DNA from: Accumulibacter jenkinsii
GTDB taxonomy: Bacteria > Pseudomonadota > Gammaproteobacteria > Burkholderiales > Rhodocyclaceae
Assembly (NCBI GenBank): GCA_036625225.1
Contig: JAZKUF010000001.1
Location: 372,001-436,000 of the forward strand
DNA: 64,000 bases
Direction of reading: 5' to 3'
Below the pieces are notes generated by a model. That model had not been told where the DNA came from. It made no database searches and was given only the letters and a program-made list of their open reading frames with translations. Shown here piece after piece: positions 17,170-27,892 of the stretch. Position 1 is the first letter of the stretch, and each line of letters opens with the position of its first letter. Made by a program: the position numbers and the translations under genes.

Positions 17170-18687
17170 TCATCGCCGATCGGCTTCGACCCAATGACGA
17201 CAACGTTCGACCGCACGCCGCCAGTTGGCGAGGCGGTCGGCGCGTTGCTGCCTGGTCATTGCGGGTTCAAAACGACGGTCGACCTGCCAGAGGGCGCTCA
17301 GTTCGGCTTCGTCACGCCAGAAACCGACCGCCAGCCCCGCCAGGTAGGCAGCGCCGAGGGCGGTGGTCTCGGTGATCCGCGGACGGACCACCGGCACGTC
17401 GAGCAGATCGGCCTGGAACTGCAGCAGCAGATTGTTGCCGGCAGCACCGCCATCAACCCGCAATTCGCGCAGGCGACCGCCGGCATCCCGTTCCATTGCG
17501 CCCAGAACCTCGGCACTCTGAAAAGCGATTGCTTCGAGCGCGGCGCGCGCAAGATGCGCCCGCGTCGTGCCCCGCGTCATGCCGAGCAGGGCGCCGCGGG
17601 CGTAGGGATCCCAATACGGCGCGCCGAGACCGGTGTGCGCCGGCACCAGATAAACGCCATCGCTGTCGGGGACCGAAGCCGCCAGTGGTTCGATCTCGTC
17701 CGAACGGGAAATCAGGCCGAGTCCGTCGCGTAGCCATTGCACGGTCGCGCCACCCATGAAGACGCTGCCTTCGAGCAGGTAAGTCGTCTGCTGCTGCCGC
17801 TGCCAGCCGATCGTGGTGAGCATCCGATGCCGTGAAGTCACGGCCTGATGGCCCGTGTTCATCAGCAGGAAGCAACCGGTACCGTAGGTATTCTTGGCCA
17901 TTCCCGGTTCGAGGCAGGCCTGACCGTAGGTGGCGGCCTGCTGGTCGCCAGCGATGCCGGCGAGTGGAATCGGAGCGCCCAGCAGTTCGGTGTCAATGGT
18001 CGTGATCACGCCGCTGCTCTCGACAATCCGCGGCAGCAACGCGGAAGGGATATCGAGCAGCTTCAGCAGGGCTTCATCCCAGCACCGGCGCCGGATATCG
18101 AAAAGCAGCGTGCGCGAGGCATTCGATGCGTCGGTGACATGGATCCGGCCGCCCGAGAGCTTCCACGCCAGCCAGCTGTCGATCGTTCCGAAGGCCAGTT
18201 CGCCACGTTCGGCGCGAGCGCGGGCACCGGGGACATGATCAAGCAGCCATTGCAGTTTGGTGCCCGAGAAGTAGGCGTCGAGGACCAGGCCGGTCCGTTC
18301 GCGGAACAGTTCGACGTGGCCGGCGGCGGCCAGCCGGTCGCAGGCGCTTGCCGTACGCCGGTCCTGCCAGACGATCGCCCGATGCAGCGCTTCGCCACTG
18401 TCGCGATCCCAGAGTACGGTCGTTTCGCGCTGATTGGTGATGCCGACGGCCGCGATCTGGCTCGCCTGAACCCCCTGGTCACGCAGGACCTGGCGCGCGA
18501 CGGCCAACTGCCGATGCCAGATTTCGTCGGCGTCGTGCTCGACCCAGCCGGGCTGCGGATAGTGCTGCGTGAACTCCTGCTGCGCGAGCCCGTGAAGGCC
18601 ACCGTCGCGCCCGAAGAGGATGGCACGGCAACTGGTCGTTCCCTGATCGAGGGCAAGGATGAACTGCTGGCTGAAGATCGTTTTCAT
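17170..18687 (-). CDS. glpK: Glycerol kinase
   Basis: A 505-residue FGGY kinase that phosphorylates glycerol to sn-glycerol 3-phosphate. The phosphate-binding opening FILALDQGTTSCRAILF is at about residues 8-24 and the FGGY signatures follow, including YLVPAHTGLGAPYWDP. The ATG at 18687 gives the standard N-terminus. The end of the first 23-base tandem repeat forms this start codon, and no ribosome binding site is seen. glpF, glpD and glpR are not adjacent. It converges on the thiolase gene, from which it is separated by a shared terminator. Confidence 0.95.
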   Translation of the reverse strand: MKTIFSQQFILALDQGTTSCRAILFGRDGGLHGLAQQEFTQHYPQPGWVEHDADEIWHRQLAVARQVLRDQGVQASQIAAVGITNQRETTVLWDRDSGEALHRAIVWQDRRTASACDRLAAAGHVELFRERTGLVLDAYFSGTKLQWLLDHVPGARARAERGELAFGTIDSWLAWKLSGGRIHVTDASNASRTLLFDIRRRCWDEALLKLLDIPSALLPRIVESSGVITTIDTELLGAPIPLAGIAGDQQAATYGQACLEPGMAKNTYGTGCFLLMNTGHQAVTSRHRMLTTIGWQRQQQTTYLLEGSVFMGGATVQWLRDGLGLISRSDEIEPLAASVPDSDGVYLVPAHTGLGAPYWDPYARGALLGMTRGTTRAHLARAALEAIAFQSAEVLGAMERDAGGRLRELRVDGGAAGNNLLLQFQADLLDVPVVRPRITETTALGAAYLAGLAVGFWRDEAELSALWQVDRRFEPAMTRQQRADRLANWRRAVERCRHWVEADRR

Positions 18688-18753
18688 CAGACAATCCGGC
18701 GGCGAAAGATCAGACAATCGGGCCGCGAAAGATCAGACAATCGGGCGTCGAAA
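18685..18753 (-). repeat. Three tandem 23-base repeats at the glpK start
   Basis: Units lie at 18685-18707, 18708-18730 and 18731-18753. The common core on the + strand is ATCAGACAATC followed by a G/C-rich part and GAAA. The copies at 18708 and 18731 differ only near the 3' part. The first overlaps the glpK ATG. Because the unit is close to two helical turns, it may be a set of operators or simply slippage duplication. Confidence 0.85.
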
Positions 18754-18796
18754 GGGTTGAGGGGGAGCTCATTGGCCGCAATGACCGCAGGCGCTG

Positions 18797-19378
18797 CTAG
18801 GGTCGCACGATCAACTCGGCGATCCAGCGTTTGAAGTCGCTCAAGCGGGAATCGTAGCGTTCGCAGGCCATCAGGCTCTGTCCGAAGACGTAGGCATAAA
18901 GCAGGAGGCTGCGGCTTTTCGCCTCTGCGTCGGCAACGCCAAGAGCGACAAACAGTTTCCGCGTCCGTTCGAGACGCCAGGTATCGACTTCCTCGACGAC
19001 GGCAGCGGCCAGGGGATCACGCCGGGCCCATTCGCGTACCGCGAGCTCGATCGAGATTCCCTTGCGGTTGCGGGTCGCGCCATAAACGTCGATGAGATGC
19101 AGGAGTTGTTCGTGCTCCCTGCCCGGTGTCGCAACGGTCTGTTTGTCGATGTCACGGATGCGACCGTCACGCCAGGTCTCGAGAACGGCATGGAAGAGAT
19201 CCGGACGGTCCTTGAAATGCCAGTAGAAGCTGCCTTTGGTGACGCCAAAGGTCTTCGCCAGAAGCTCGATCCGCATTCCCTGTACACCCTGTTCGGCGAG
19301 TACCTCGATTGCCGCCTGGATCCACTCGTTGCGGTCCAGCGCTGTACGGGGTCGGAGACTTTCGCGCTTCATCGTCAT
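18797..19378 (-). CDS. TetR-family transcriptional regulator
   Basis: A 193-residue TetR-type repressor. The N-terminal helix-turn-helix is clear in LLAKTFGVTKGSFYWHFKD (about residues 41-59); the C-terminal helices form the ligand and dimer domain. ATG at 19378 is supported by AGGAAAGGA just upstream. It is divergent from etfB-etfA, with a palindrome overlapping the -10 of a likely etf promoter. The simplest reading is a repressor of the etf operon that responds to an acyl-CoA or fatty acid, as FadR/PsrA-like TetR proteins do. The ligand is inference. Confidence 0.9.
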   Translation of the reverse strand: MTMKRESLRPRTALDRNEWIQAAIEVLAEQGVQGMRIELLAKTFGVTKGSFYWHFKDRPDLFHAVLETWRDGRIRDIDKQTVATPGREHEQLLHLIDVYGATRNRKGISIELAVREWARRDPLAAAVVEEVDTWRLERTRKLFVALGVADAEAKSRSLLLYAYVFGQSLMACERYDSRLSDFKRWIAELIVRP

Positions 19379-19448
19379 CGGATCCTTTCCTGAATCACCT
19401 GGCTGAGGCAATATGGTCGGCGCAGTTCGGCGTCGTCGTCCGAGCGGG

Positions 19449-19477
19449 TTGACAGTCACCGCCCCATACGGTACCGT
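19449..19477 (+). promoter_or_regulatory. Predicted sigma-70 promoter for etfBA
   Basis: TTGACA at 19449-19454 and TACCGT at 19472-19477 are separated by 17 bases. The -10 is weak and lies entirely within the palindrome at 19467-19478, which suits a repressed promoter. Confidence 0.55.
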
Positions 19478-19502
19478 ACGCTGTCCATACGATGGAGTAT
19501 GG
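19467..19502. promoter_or_regulatory. Candidate TetR operator region between the regulator and etfB
   Basis: TACGGTACCGTA at 19467-19478 is a perfect 12-base palindrome. A second inverted repeat follows: CCATAC at 19485-19490 and GTATGG at 19497-19502. The ATAC element is shared by both. The position over the predicted -10 and between divergent genes suggests binding by the adjacent TetR protein. Confidence 0.6.
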
Positions 19503-19594
19503 CCCATTTTCCGGTGAGAATTCGACAATGTCAAACGCGGGCCGCCTGAATTGCGCTTGCGATCGCTTACCGGGTCGTCAAAAAGGAGAGCAAA

Positions 19595-20344
19595 TTGAAG
19601 ATCCTCGTTGCAGTCAAGCGAGTAGTGGATTACAACGTCAAGGTCCGCGTCAAGCCCGACGGCAGCGACGTTGATCTGGCGAATGTCAAGATGTCGATGA
19701 ATCCCTTCGACGAAATCGCCATCGAAGAGGCGGTGCGTCTCAAGGAAGCCGGGATCGTCAGCGAAGTGATCGCGGTCTCCGCCGGGACGGCCAGTTGCCA
19801 GGAGACACTGCGCACGGCAATGGCCATCGGCGCTGATCGTGGCATCCTGATCCAGAGCGATGGGGCGTTGCAACCGCTGGCCGTGGCCAGGCTGCTCAAG
19901 GCGGTGTGCGACAAGGAACAACCGCAGATCGTCCTCTGCGGCAAACAGGCGATCGACGACGACGCCAATCAGACCGGACAGATGCTGGCCGGCCTGATGA
20001 ACTGGCCGCAGGCAACCTTTGCTTCCAGAGTCGTCGTCAGCGGCCAGCAGGCGACGGTGACACGCGAAATCGACGGTGGTCTGGAAACCATCGAAGTGCA
20101 CTTGCCGGCGGTACTGACGGCCGATCTGCGCCTCAACGAGCCGCGCTATGCAACGCTGCCGAACATCATGAAGGCCAAGCGCAAACCGCTCGAAACGACC
20201 ACCCCGGCAGCCCTCGGGGTCGATGTCGCGCCGCGCCTGAAGATCCTCAGAGTGGCCGAACCGGCAAAGCGGACGGCCGGCGTCAAGGTGGCGGATGCCG
20301 CCGATCTGGTGATCAAACTCAAGACCGAAGCAAAGGTAATCTGA
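19595..20344 (+). CDS. etfB: Electron transfer flavoprotein, beta subunit
   Basis: A 249-residue EtfB that binds AMP and forms the ETF dimer, carrying electrons from acyl-CoA dehydrogenases to ETF-ubiquinone oxidoreductase. It opens with KILVAVKRVVDYNVKVR and has the signature region IVLCGKQAIDDDANQTGQ and the recognition-loop stretch NIMKAKRKPLE. The start is TTG at 19595, decided by AAGGAGAG seven bases before it. etfA starts two bases after its stop. An acyl-CoA dehydrogenase follows in the same direction at 23.6 kb, a natural electron donor. Confidence 0.95.
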   Translation: MKILVAVKRVVDYNVKVRVKPDGSDVDLANVKMSMNPFDEIAIEEAVRLKEAGIVSEVIAVSAGTASCQETLRTAMAIGADRGILIQSDGALQPLAVARLLKAVCDKEQPQIVLCGKQAIDDDANQTGQMLAGLMNWPQATFASRVVVSGQQATVTREIDGGLETIEVHLPAVLTADLRLNEPRYATLPNIMKAKRKPLETTTPAALGVDVAPRLKILRVAEPAKRTAGVKVADAADLVIKLKTEAKVI

Positions 20345-20346
20345 CC

Positions 20347-21282
20347 ATGGCCATTCTCGTCATTGCTGAACACGACCACAACTCGCTCAAGGCGGCAACG
20401 CTCAACGCCGTCACCGCGGCGACGAAAATCGCTGGCAACGATATCCACCTGCTGGTGGCCGGCAGCGCTTGCGCCGCGGCCGCAGCGGCAGCCGCGCGGG
20501 TGGCCGGGGTGAGCCGCGTGCTGGTCGCCGATGCGCCGCACTACGCCGATCAGTCGCCCGAAAACCTGGCGGCGCTGGTGGTCGCCCATGCCGCTGCCTA
20601 TAGTCACCTGTTGGCCGCTGCCACCACCAGCGGCAAGAACTTCATGCCCCGCGTCGCCGCGCTGCTCGACGTGGCACAGATCTCCGAGATCGTCGCCGTG
20701 CTTTCCGCCGACACCTTCGCCCGCCCGATCTATGCCGGCAACGTCATCGCCACGGTCCAGTCAGCCGATCCGGTCAAGGTGATCACCGTTCGTGCGACGG
20801 CTTTCGAAGCGGCCACCGAGGACGGTCAGGCGGCCATCGAAAGTCTCGCTGCCGGCCCCGATCTGGCGCAGAGCAAACTGATCGGCCGTGAGTTGACCCG
20901 TTCCGAGCGCCCTGATCTCACCGCCGCCAAGGTCATTGTCGCCGGCGGTCGCGGCATGGGCAGCGGCGACAATTTCCACCGCCTGCTCGAACCGCTGGCC
21001 GACAAGCTCGGCGCCGCCCTGGGCGCATCACGCGCCGCGGTCGATGCCGGTTATGTGCCGAACGACTACCAGGTCGGACAGACGGGCAAGATCGTTGCGC
21101 CGCAGCTCTACATCGCGGTCGGCATTTCGGGTGCAATCCAGCACCTGGCCGGAATGAAGGACAGCAAGGTCATCGTCGCGATCAACAAGGATGCCGAAGC
21201 GCCGATCTTTCAGGTGGCTGATTACGGCCTGGTGGGCGACCTGTTCGAGATCATCCCGGCTCTGCAGGCGGAACTCGGCTAG
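20347..21282 (+). CDS. etfA: Electron transfer flavoprotein, alpha subunit
   Basis: A 311-residue EtfA. The N-terminal domain is the nucleotide-binding-like half. The C-terminal FAD domain carries GGRGMGSGDNFHRLLEPLAD and the diagnostic YVPNDYQVGQTGKIVAPQLY, GISGAIQHLAGMKDSKVIVAIN and DAEAPIFQVADYGLVGDL. It holds the FAD that shuttles electrons. The ATG at 20347 is two bases past the etfB stop, so the two are coupled. Upstream open frame is the etfB shadow. Nothing abnormal is seen. Confidence 0.96.
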   Translation: MAILVIAEHDHNSLKAATLNAVTAATKIAGNDIHLLVAGSACAAAAAAAARVAGVSRVLVADAPHYADQSPENLAALVVAHAAAYSHLLAAATTSGKNFMPRVAALLDVAQISEIVAVLSADTFARPIYAGNVIATVQSADPVKVITVRATAFEAATEDGQAAIESLAAGPDLAQSKLIGRELTRSERPDLTAAKVIVAGGRGMGSGDNFHRLLEPLADKLGAALGASRAAVDAGYVPNDYQVGQTGKIVAPQLYIAVGISGAIQHLAGMKDSKVIVAINKDAEAPIFQVADYGLVGDLFEIIPALQAELG

Positions 21283-21292
21283 CACGACGCGC

Positions 21293-21955
21293 ATGAACCT
21301 GCCCGACGGTCTGCTCGACGGTCACTGGAACTTGCTCGCCTGGTTGCCGTTTGCTGCCCTCGTGTGGTTTGCCGCGCGGCAGGCGCCCTGGCAGGTGCTG
21401 GCCGACGGCAAGCGTCTCAATGTGTTTCTGGCAATGATTGTGATGCTGACCCTGCTCTGGCACCTGCAAGCCGGGGTCAAACCCGGCCTTTCTCTGCATC
21501 TGTTGGGAGCAACGGTTTTTACCCTGTGCTTTGGCTGGGCGCTCGCCTTCACCGGACTCTGCCTGGTCCTGCTGGGGGTGAGTCTGAACGGCGCTGCCGG
21601 TTTTGAGGCCTTCGCCGTCAACGCCCTGCTAATGGCGGGCGTCGGCGTCGCCATCAGTCACGCCGGCCATCGTCTGGTGAACCGGGTGCTGCCCCGCCAC
21701 CTGTTCGTCTACATCTTTTGCCAGGGTTTCTTCACCTCGGCGCTGGCGCTGATGGCGGTCGGTGGGGCGGCTTGCCTGCTGCTGGCGCAGGCAGGAGTAT
21801 ACGAAAGCGACTACCTGACCAGCGAGTACCTGCCTTATTTTCTTCTGCTGGGCTTTGCCGAGGCCTGGCTATCGGGGATGGCATGTACGCTGTTTGCGGT
21901 CTACCGACCGGATCTGCTGGCGGATTTCGACGATGTCCGGTTTCTTGGCCGATAA
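21293..21955 (+). CDS. CbiM-like energy-coupling factor permease (COG3235 type)
   Basis: A 220-residue membrane protein with six to seven hydrophobic segments. The N-terminus MNLPDGLLDGHW recalls the metal-binding start of CbiM/NikM (MHIADG), but histidine 2 is replaced by asparagine. Proteins of this branch stand alone without CbiQ and CbiO partners, and their substrate is not known. The gene begins 10 bases after etfA with no clear ribosome binding site, which suggests it is the last gene of the etf transcript. A link to ETF itself is not apparent. Confidence 0.7.
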   Translation: MNLPDGLLDGHWNLLAWLPFAALVWFAARQAPWQVLADGKRLNVFLAMIVMLTLLWHLQAGVKPGLSLHLLGATVFTLCFGWALAFTGLCLVLLGVSLNGAAGFEAFAVNALLMAGVGVAISHAGHRLVNRVLPRHLFVYIFCQGFFTSALALMAVGGAACLLLAQAGVYESDYLTSEYLPYFLLLGFAEAWLSGMACTLFAVYRPDLLADFDDVRFLGR

Positions 21956-22040
21956 TGACCTTCCAGTAACTTTCCTCACGCAAGATCATGACTTTTGTGT
22001 CGATCTTTTCTCAAGTACAAGAACAGGGTGAGCCTTGCTG

Positions 22041-23612
22041 ATGAGTTCGCGGATCCGTCGCTGGCTACCTCTTCTGGCATTACTGCAGCCGCTTGTCGTG
22101 CCCGAAGCGGGCGCCATCGTCCTCGGCCCGATTCGCAGCGATTCCCGGGTAGGTGAGGTGGTGCGCGCCGAGGTCGCCATCGAGGAGCATCCGGCGGAAC
22201 GATTTGACCCGGCATGCCTGCGCCTGTACCGGCCACCGTCAGCCAGTGACGATCAGGCCTGGCTCACGGCGGCGCGCTTGAGCTACCGACGCCAAGGGGG
22301 CCGGAGCCAGCTCGACATCGTCTCACTGGCGCGTTTAAATGAGCCGGTGGTACACATCGGCGTGCGTTCGCAATGCGCCGACGGTGCGACGCGAAGCTAT
22401 ACCCTGTCGCTCGCCGCGGCGGCCGCCAGGACGTCGGTTCAAGCGCCGCGCAGCGCAGCGCAGACACCCTCGACAGCGGCGGGAGAAACGCACGCTGAGC
22501 CGCTGGCCGCTGCCGAGCCCGCGGCAACGGCCAGCGCAGCGGCCGAAGTCGAAGCACCATTGCAGCTGAGCGATGAACTGTCGGTGTCAGGGCAGAGCAG
22601 TAACCTTGGTCGGGAACTGTGGCGTCTCGAGCATCGGACGCTAGAGATGCTCAATGACACGAACGATGACCAGCGAGCGCTGGATGAAAAGCTGGCCTGG
22701 CTGGAAGCGAATGTGGCCGAACTGAAAAGGGCCGGGGACCGGCTCGCCGAGAAGGCTGCAGCGCTGCCTTCACCGGCACCGACGAGTGTCGCGCGAAGTT
22801 CGGCAGCCGCGAGTCGGCCTGCAGAGGCATCACCCCCGGTGTGGATGGGTGCCGAGCCGTGGCCCCTGTACGTGGGCCTGACCGGCGGCTTGCTGCTGGT
22901 TTTGCTCCTCGTTTTCCGTCGTCGCGCTGCCGCAAGAGAAGAACAGTCATCCGGGCCGCTGACTTTGTCGGCGCCGGTTCTGGACGAACCCCGCTTATCA
23001 AGCGTGGAAGAAGGGGAGAAAGCGCTTGTCTCGATCGAGACGCCGGCAGCGATAACGATTCACCCCGCTACCACCCGCTCGGCGACGCCAGCTGCGGTCG
23101 TGCCCCCGCCACCCGCCACGGAAGCGGAGCTTGGCGGCGCTGCGCCCGCCCTCGAACTGGCCGAGATCATGCTTACTTTCGGCCGCGTCAGCGGCGCCGC
23201 CAAGACGCTCGAGGAATATCTGGCGTCCGAGCCGCAGGAATCGTTGCGGCCGTGGATCCGGCTGCTGCAGATCTACCAGCATCACGACATGCGCGACGAA
23301 TTCGAGGCCATGACCTTGAAGCTCAACCGGAATTTCAACGTCGAGATCATTCGCTGGGATGGCGGCGAGGCGCGCCAGGACCTCGAGCTCGTCCCGTTGG
23401 AAGGTATCGATGGCAAGGCGATGACTCTCGAAGAGATACCGCGCATTCGCGACCAGATCATCTCGCTCTGGGGAAAACCGGGGTGTACCGACTATCTGGA
23501 AAAGCTGCTGCGCGACAACCGCGAGGGACAACGCCGCGGTTTCAGCTTGCCGGTAGCCGAGGAAGTCCTGTTCCTGATTGACCTTGCGGCGGCCCGAGAA
23601 GCCGCTCGCTAA
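22041..23612 (+). CDS. FimV-like inner-membrane protein with periplasmic coiled coil
   Basis: A 523-residue protein of unusual but recognisable layout. A signal peptide (LLALLQPLVVPEAGA) leads to a FimV N-terminal-like domain beginning IVLGPIRSDSRVGEVVRAEV. An Ala-rich linker, a coiled-coil stretch (about residues 190-245), one membrane helix (WPLYVGLTGGLLLVLLLVF) and a cytoplasmic helical TPR-like domain (LAEIMLTFGRVSGAAKTLEEY) follow. FimV/TspA proteins organise cell-pole and type IV pilus functions. It lacks the long acidic region of Pseudomonas FimV. An in-frame TTG at 22035 is an alternative start; ATG at 22041 better suits GGGTGAG upstream. Confidence 0.75.
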   Translation: MSSRIRRWLPLLALLQPLVVPEAGAIVLGPIRSDSRVGEVVRAEVAIEEHPAERFDPACLRLYRPPSASDDQAWLTAARLSYRRQGGRSQLDIVSLARLNEPVVHIGVRSQCADGATRSYTLSLAAAAARTSVQAPRSAAQTPSTAAGETHAEPLAAAEPAATASAAAEVEAPLQLSDELSVSGQSSNLGRELWRLEHRTLEMLNDTNDDQRALDEKLAWLEANVAELKRAGDRLAEKAAALPSPAPTSVARSSAAASRPAEASPPVWMGAEPWPLYVGLTGGLLLVLLLVFRRRAAAREEQSSGPLTLSAPVLDEPRLSSVEEGEKALVSIETPAAITIHPATTRSATPAAVVPPPPATEAELGGAAPALELAEIMLTFGRVSGAAKTLEEYLASEPQESLRPWIRLLQIYQHHDMRDEFEAMTLKLNRNFNVEIIRWDGGEARQDLELVPLEGIDGKAMTLEEIPRIRDQIISLWGKPGCTDYLEKLLRDNREGQRRGFSLPVAEEVLFLIDLAAAREAAR

Positions 23613-23641
23613 GATCCACCGCAGCCATAAAGGAGATACAC

Positions 23642-25435
23642 ATGAGTGAATACATTGCCCCGATCCGTGACATGCAGTTTGTGCTCAAGGAACTCGCCGG
23701 GCTGGAACAGGTCGCGCAGCTGCCGACTTGTGAAGAAGCGACCCCCGACCTGGTCGACGCGGTTCTCGAGGAAGCGGCCAAGTTTGCCGAACAGGTCCTG
23801 TCACCGCTCAACTGGTCAGGTGATCAGGAAGGCGCGAAATGGCACGACAAGGCCGTGATCATGCCGGCCGGTTTCAAGGAGGCGTACCGGCTGTTCGCCG
23901 AAAGTGGCTGGACGGCGTTGGCGAGCGAACCGGAGTGGGGCGGCCAGGGGCTGCCGAAAGTGGTGGCGGCGGCAATCGCCGAGATGTGGAAGTCGGCCAA
24001 TCACTCGTTCTCGCTGTGCCCTCTGCTGACCACCGGCGCCATCGAGGCGCTGGTCCTCTCCGGCAGCGAGGCCTTGAAGAAGACCTACCTCGAAAAGATG
24101 GTCAGTGGCGAGTGGACCGGCACCATGAACCTGACCGAGCCGAGCGCCGGCTCCGACCTGGCCGCCGTACGCACGCGCGCCGAGCCACAGGCCGACGGCA
24201 GCTACCGCGTCTTCGGGCAGAAGATCTTCATCACCTATGGTGAGCACGACCTGGCGGAGAACATCATCCACCTCGTCCTGGCCCGCACGCCCACCGCCCC
24301 CGAAGGCGTCAAGGGCATCTCGCTGTTCGTGGTGCCGAAGTTCCTGGTCAATGCGGACGGCAGCCTCGGCGAGCGTAACGACGCTTATTGTGTGTCGATC
24401 GAACACAAGCTGGGTATTCACGCCAGCCCGACTGCGATCATGGCCTTTGGCGACCGCCAGGGCGCCGTCGGGTACCTCGTCGGCGAGGAGAATCGCGGTA
24501 TCGAGTACATGTTCATCATGATGAACGCTGCCCGCTTCGGGGTCGGCCTGGAAGGGGTGGCCGCTTGCGAGCGTGCCTATCAGCGCGCCCGCGACTACGC
24601 GCGCGAGCGCATCCAATGCACCGACATCGGAGTGCGCGGCGGGCCAAAGGTGGCGATCATCAATCACCCCGACGTCCGTCGCATGCTGATGACCATGCGG
24701 GCCCATGCCGAGGCGACGCGGGCACTGGCTTACGTGGTGGCGGCGGCGCACGATGCCGCGGTCCACCATCCCGACCCCGAACTGCGCCGGGACAATCAGG
24801 CTTTCGTCGACCTGATGATTCCCGTCGTCAAGGGCTGGAGCACCGAATCCGGGGTCACCATTGCGTCGATCGGCGTGCAGGTACACGGCGGCATGGGCTA
24901 TGTCGAAGAAACCGGCGCCGCGCAGCACCTGCGGGACGCCCAGATCTCGACCATCTACGAGGGGACGACCGGCATCCAGGCGAATGACCTGATCGGCCGC
25001 AAGATGGCGCGTGAGGATGGGGCGACCCTGAAACGGGTGATCGGCACCATGCGCGCGCTCGACGCCGAACTGGCCGGGCAGGGCGGAGCGGACTTTGTCG
25101 CCATTCGCCGGCGGCTGGCGGCTGGCGTCGATGCGCTGGCCGCCGCTGGCGAATGGCTGGTGGCGATTTACCGCAGCGACGTTCGTGCCGCATCGGCGGG
25201 CGCCGTTCCCTTCCTGACGCTGCTTGGCATCGTCGCCGGCGGCTGGCAGATGGCGCGTGCGGCGCTGATCGCCCAGGCGAGAATCGAGGAAGGGGAGCGC
25301 GACCCCTTCTACGCGGCGAAGATCGTCACCACGCGCTTCTATGCCGACCATGTCCTGTCACGGGCAGCCGGCCTCGCGAGCAGCATCACCGACGGCGCCG
25401 CAGGCGTGCTGGGGCTCGCTGAAGACATGTTCTGA
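23642..25435 (+). CDS. Acyl-CoA dehydrogenase, long form (DmdC/FadE-like)
   Basis: A 597-residue flavoprotein of the long ACAD branch: N-terminal helical domain, middle beta domain (TGTMNLTEPSAGSDLAAVRT), C-terminal helical domain, and an extra C-terminal extension of about 120 residues. GGMGYVEETGAAQHLRDAQI and TIYEGTTGIQANDLIGRKM contain the FAD-contacting and catalytic Glu region. It probably oxidises medium or long acyl-CoA, or methylmercaptopropionyl-CoA as in DmdC. These cannot be told apart by eye. The ATG follows AAGGAGATACAC. Electrons would pass to the ETF encoded 3 kb upstream. Confidence 0.92.
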   Translation: MSEYIAPIRDMQFVLKELAGLEQVAQLPTCEEATPDLVDAVLEEAAKFAEQVLSPLNWSGDQEGAKWHDKAVIMPAGFKEAYRLFAESGWTALASEPEWGGQGLPKVVAAAIAEMWKSANHSFSLCPLLTTGAIEALVLSGSEALKKTYLEKMVSGEWTGTMNLTEPSAGSDLAAVRTRAEPQADGSYRVFGQKIFITYGEHDLAENIIHLVLARTPTAPEGVKGISLFVVPKFLVNADGSLGERNDAYCVSIEHKLGIHASPTAIMAFGDRQGAVGYLVGEENRGIEYMFIMMNAARFGVGLEGVAACERAYQRARDYARERIQCTDIGVRGGPKVAIINHPDVRRMLMTMRAHAEATRALAYVVAAAHDAAVHHPDPELRRDNQAFVDLMIPVVKGWSTESGVTIASIGVQVHGGMGYVEETGAAQHLRDAQISTIYEGTTGIQANDLIGRKMAREDGATLKRVIGTMRALDAELAGQGGADFVAIRRRLAAGVDALAAAGEWLVAIYRSDVRAASAGAVPFLTLLGIVAGGWQMARAALIAQARIEEGERDPFYAAKIVTTRFYADHVLSRAAGLASSITDGAAGVLGLAEDMF

Positions 25436-25459
25436 TCGGTCCGATCCCGTTTGTTGCCC

Positions 25460-25485
25460 GGCACTTCGGCGCTAGCGCCGGTGCC
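25460..25485. terminator. Possible hairpin after the acyl-CoA dehydrogenase gene
   Basis: GGCAC-TT-CGGCGC and GCGCCG-GTGCC can pair around a TA centre with a two-base bulge. Only a short TTTT follows at 25491. It may be a weak terminator or an RNA-stabilising stem. Confidence 0.35.
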
Positions 25486-25546
25486 CGGCATTTTCCGCTT
25501 CACCCGGGCCGGTCGCTGCGACGGGCCAGTCGACCAAGGAATGCCG

Positions 25547-25954
25547 ATGCAAAGCCAACGCAAACTTGTCCAGACCACCCTGATCCCGATTCGCTGGGGT
25601 GACATGGACGCTTACGGACACGTCAACAACACGGTCTACTTCCGTTACATGGAGCAGGCCCGCGTCGAGTATCTGGAGACCCTCGGCTTCCGGGTGATGC
25701 CACAGGGTTCGGCGCCGGTGATTATCAACGCGAGCTGCACCTTTCTCGTGCCGCTCAACTATCCGGGTGTCGTCGAAGTCCGCATGTTCTGCGGAAAACC
25801 CGGCCGCAGCAGCGTCCCGACCGCTTACGAAATCCGCCTCCTGACTGAAGACACGATCTATGCGACCGGCGAGTCGAAGATCGTCTGGATGGACGTGGCG
25901 AGCGGCAAATCGGTGCCGATTCCGGACCGTCTGCGGGCAGACCTGTTGGTCTGA
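25547..25954 (+). CDS. Acyl-CoA thioesterase, 4HBT/YbgC hotdog fold
   Basis: A 135-residue hotdog-fold protein with the 4-hydroxybenzoyl-CoA thioesterase active-site stretch RWGDMDAYGHVNNTVYFRYM (residues about 15-34), where the first aspartate pair and the histidine are typical of FcbC/YbgC enzymes. It probably hydrolyses short or medium acyl-CoA. ATG at 25547 is used because AAGGA stands at the right distance; an ATG two codons earlier is also possible. It lies between the acyl-CoA dehydrogenase and the acetoacetyl-CoA synthetase genes on the same strand. The exact substrate is unknown. Confidence 0.88.
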   Translation: MQSQRKLVQTTLIPIRWGDMDAYGHVNNTVYFRYMEQARVEYLETLGFRVMPQGSAPVIINASCTFLVPLNYPGVVEVRMFCGKPGRSSVPTAYEIRLLTEDTIYATGESKIVWMDVASGKSVPIPDRLRADLLV

Positions 25955-25972
25955 AGAGACGAAGGGAAGGGG

Positions 25973-27769
<1,797 letters not shown>

Positions 27770-27892
27770 TATTTTGTTAGGGGTTCACGCTGACCGGGTC
27801 GGTTTTCAGGCCATTCCGGGCGATTCAGTGGTAGATTGGCGAGCTTGCCGTTTTTTAGTTGCCTTCAGTCGCCCATTCCGTTTCGCCTTCCC

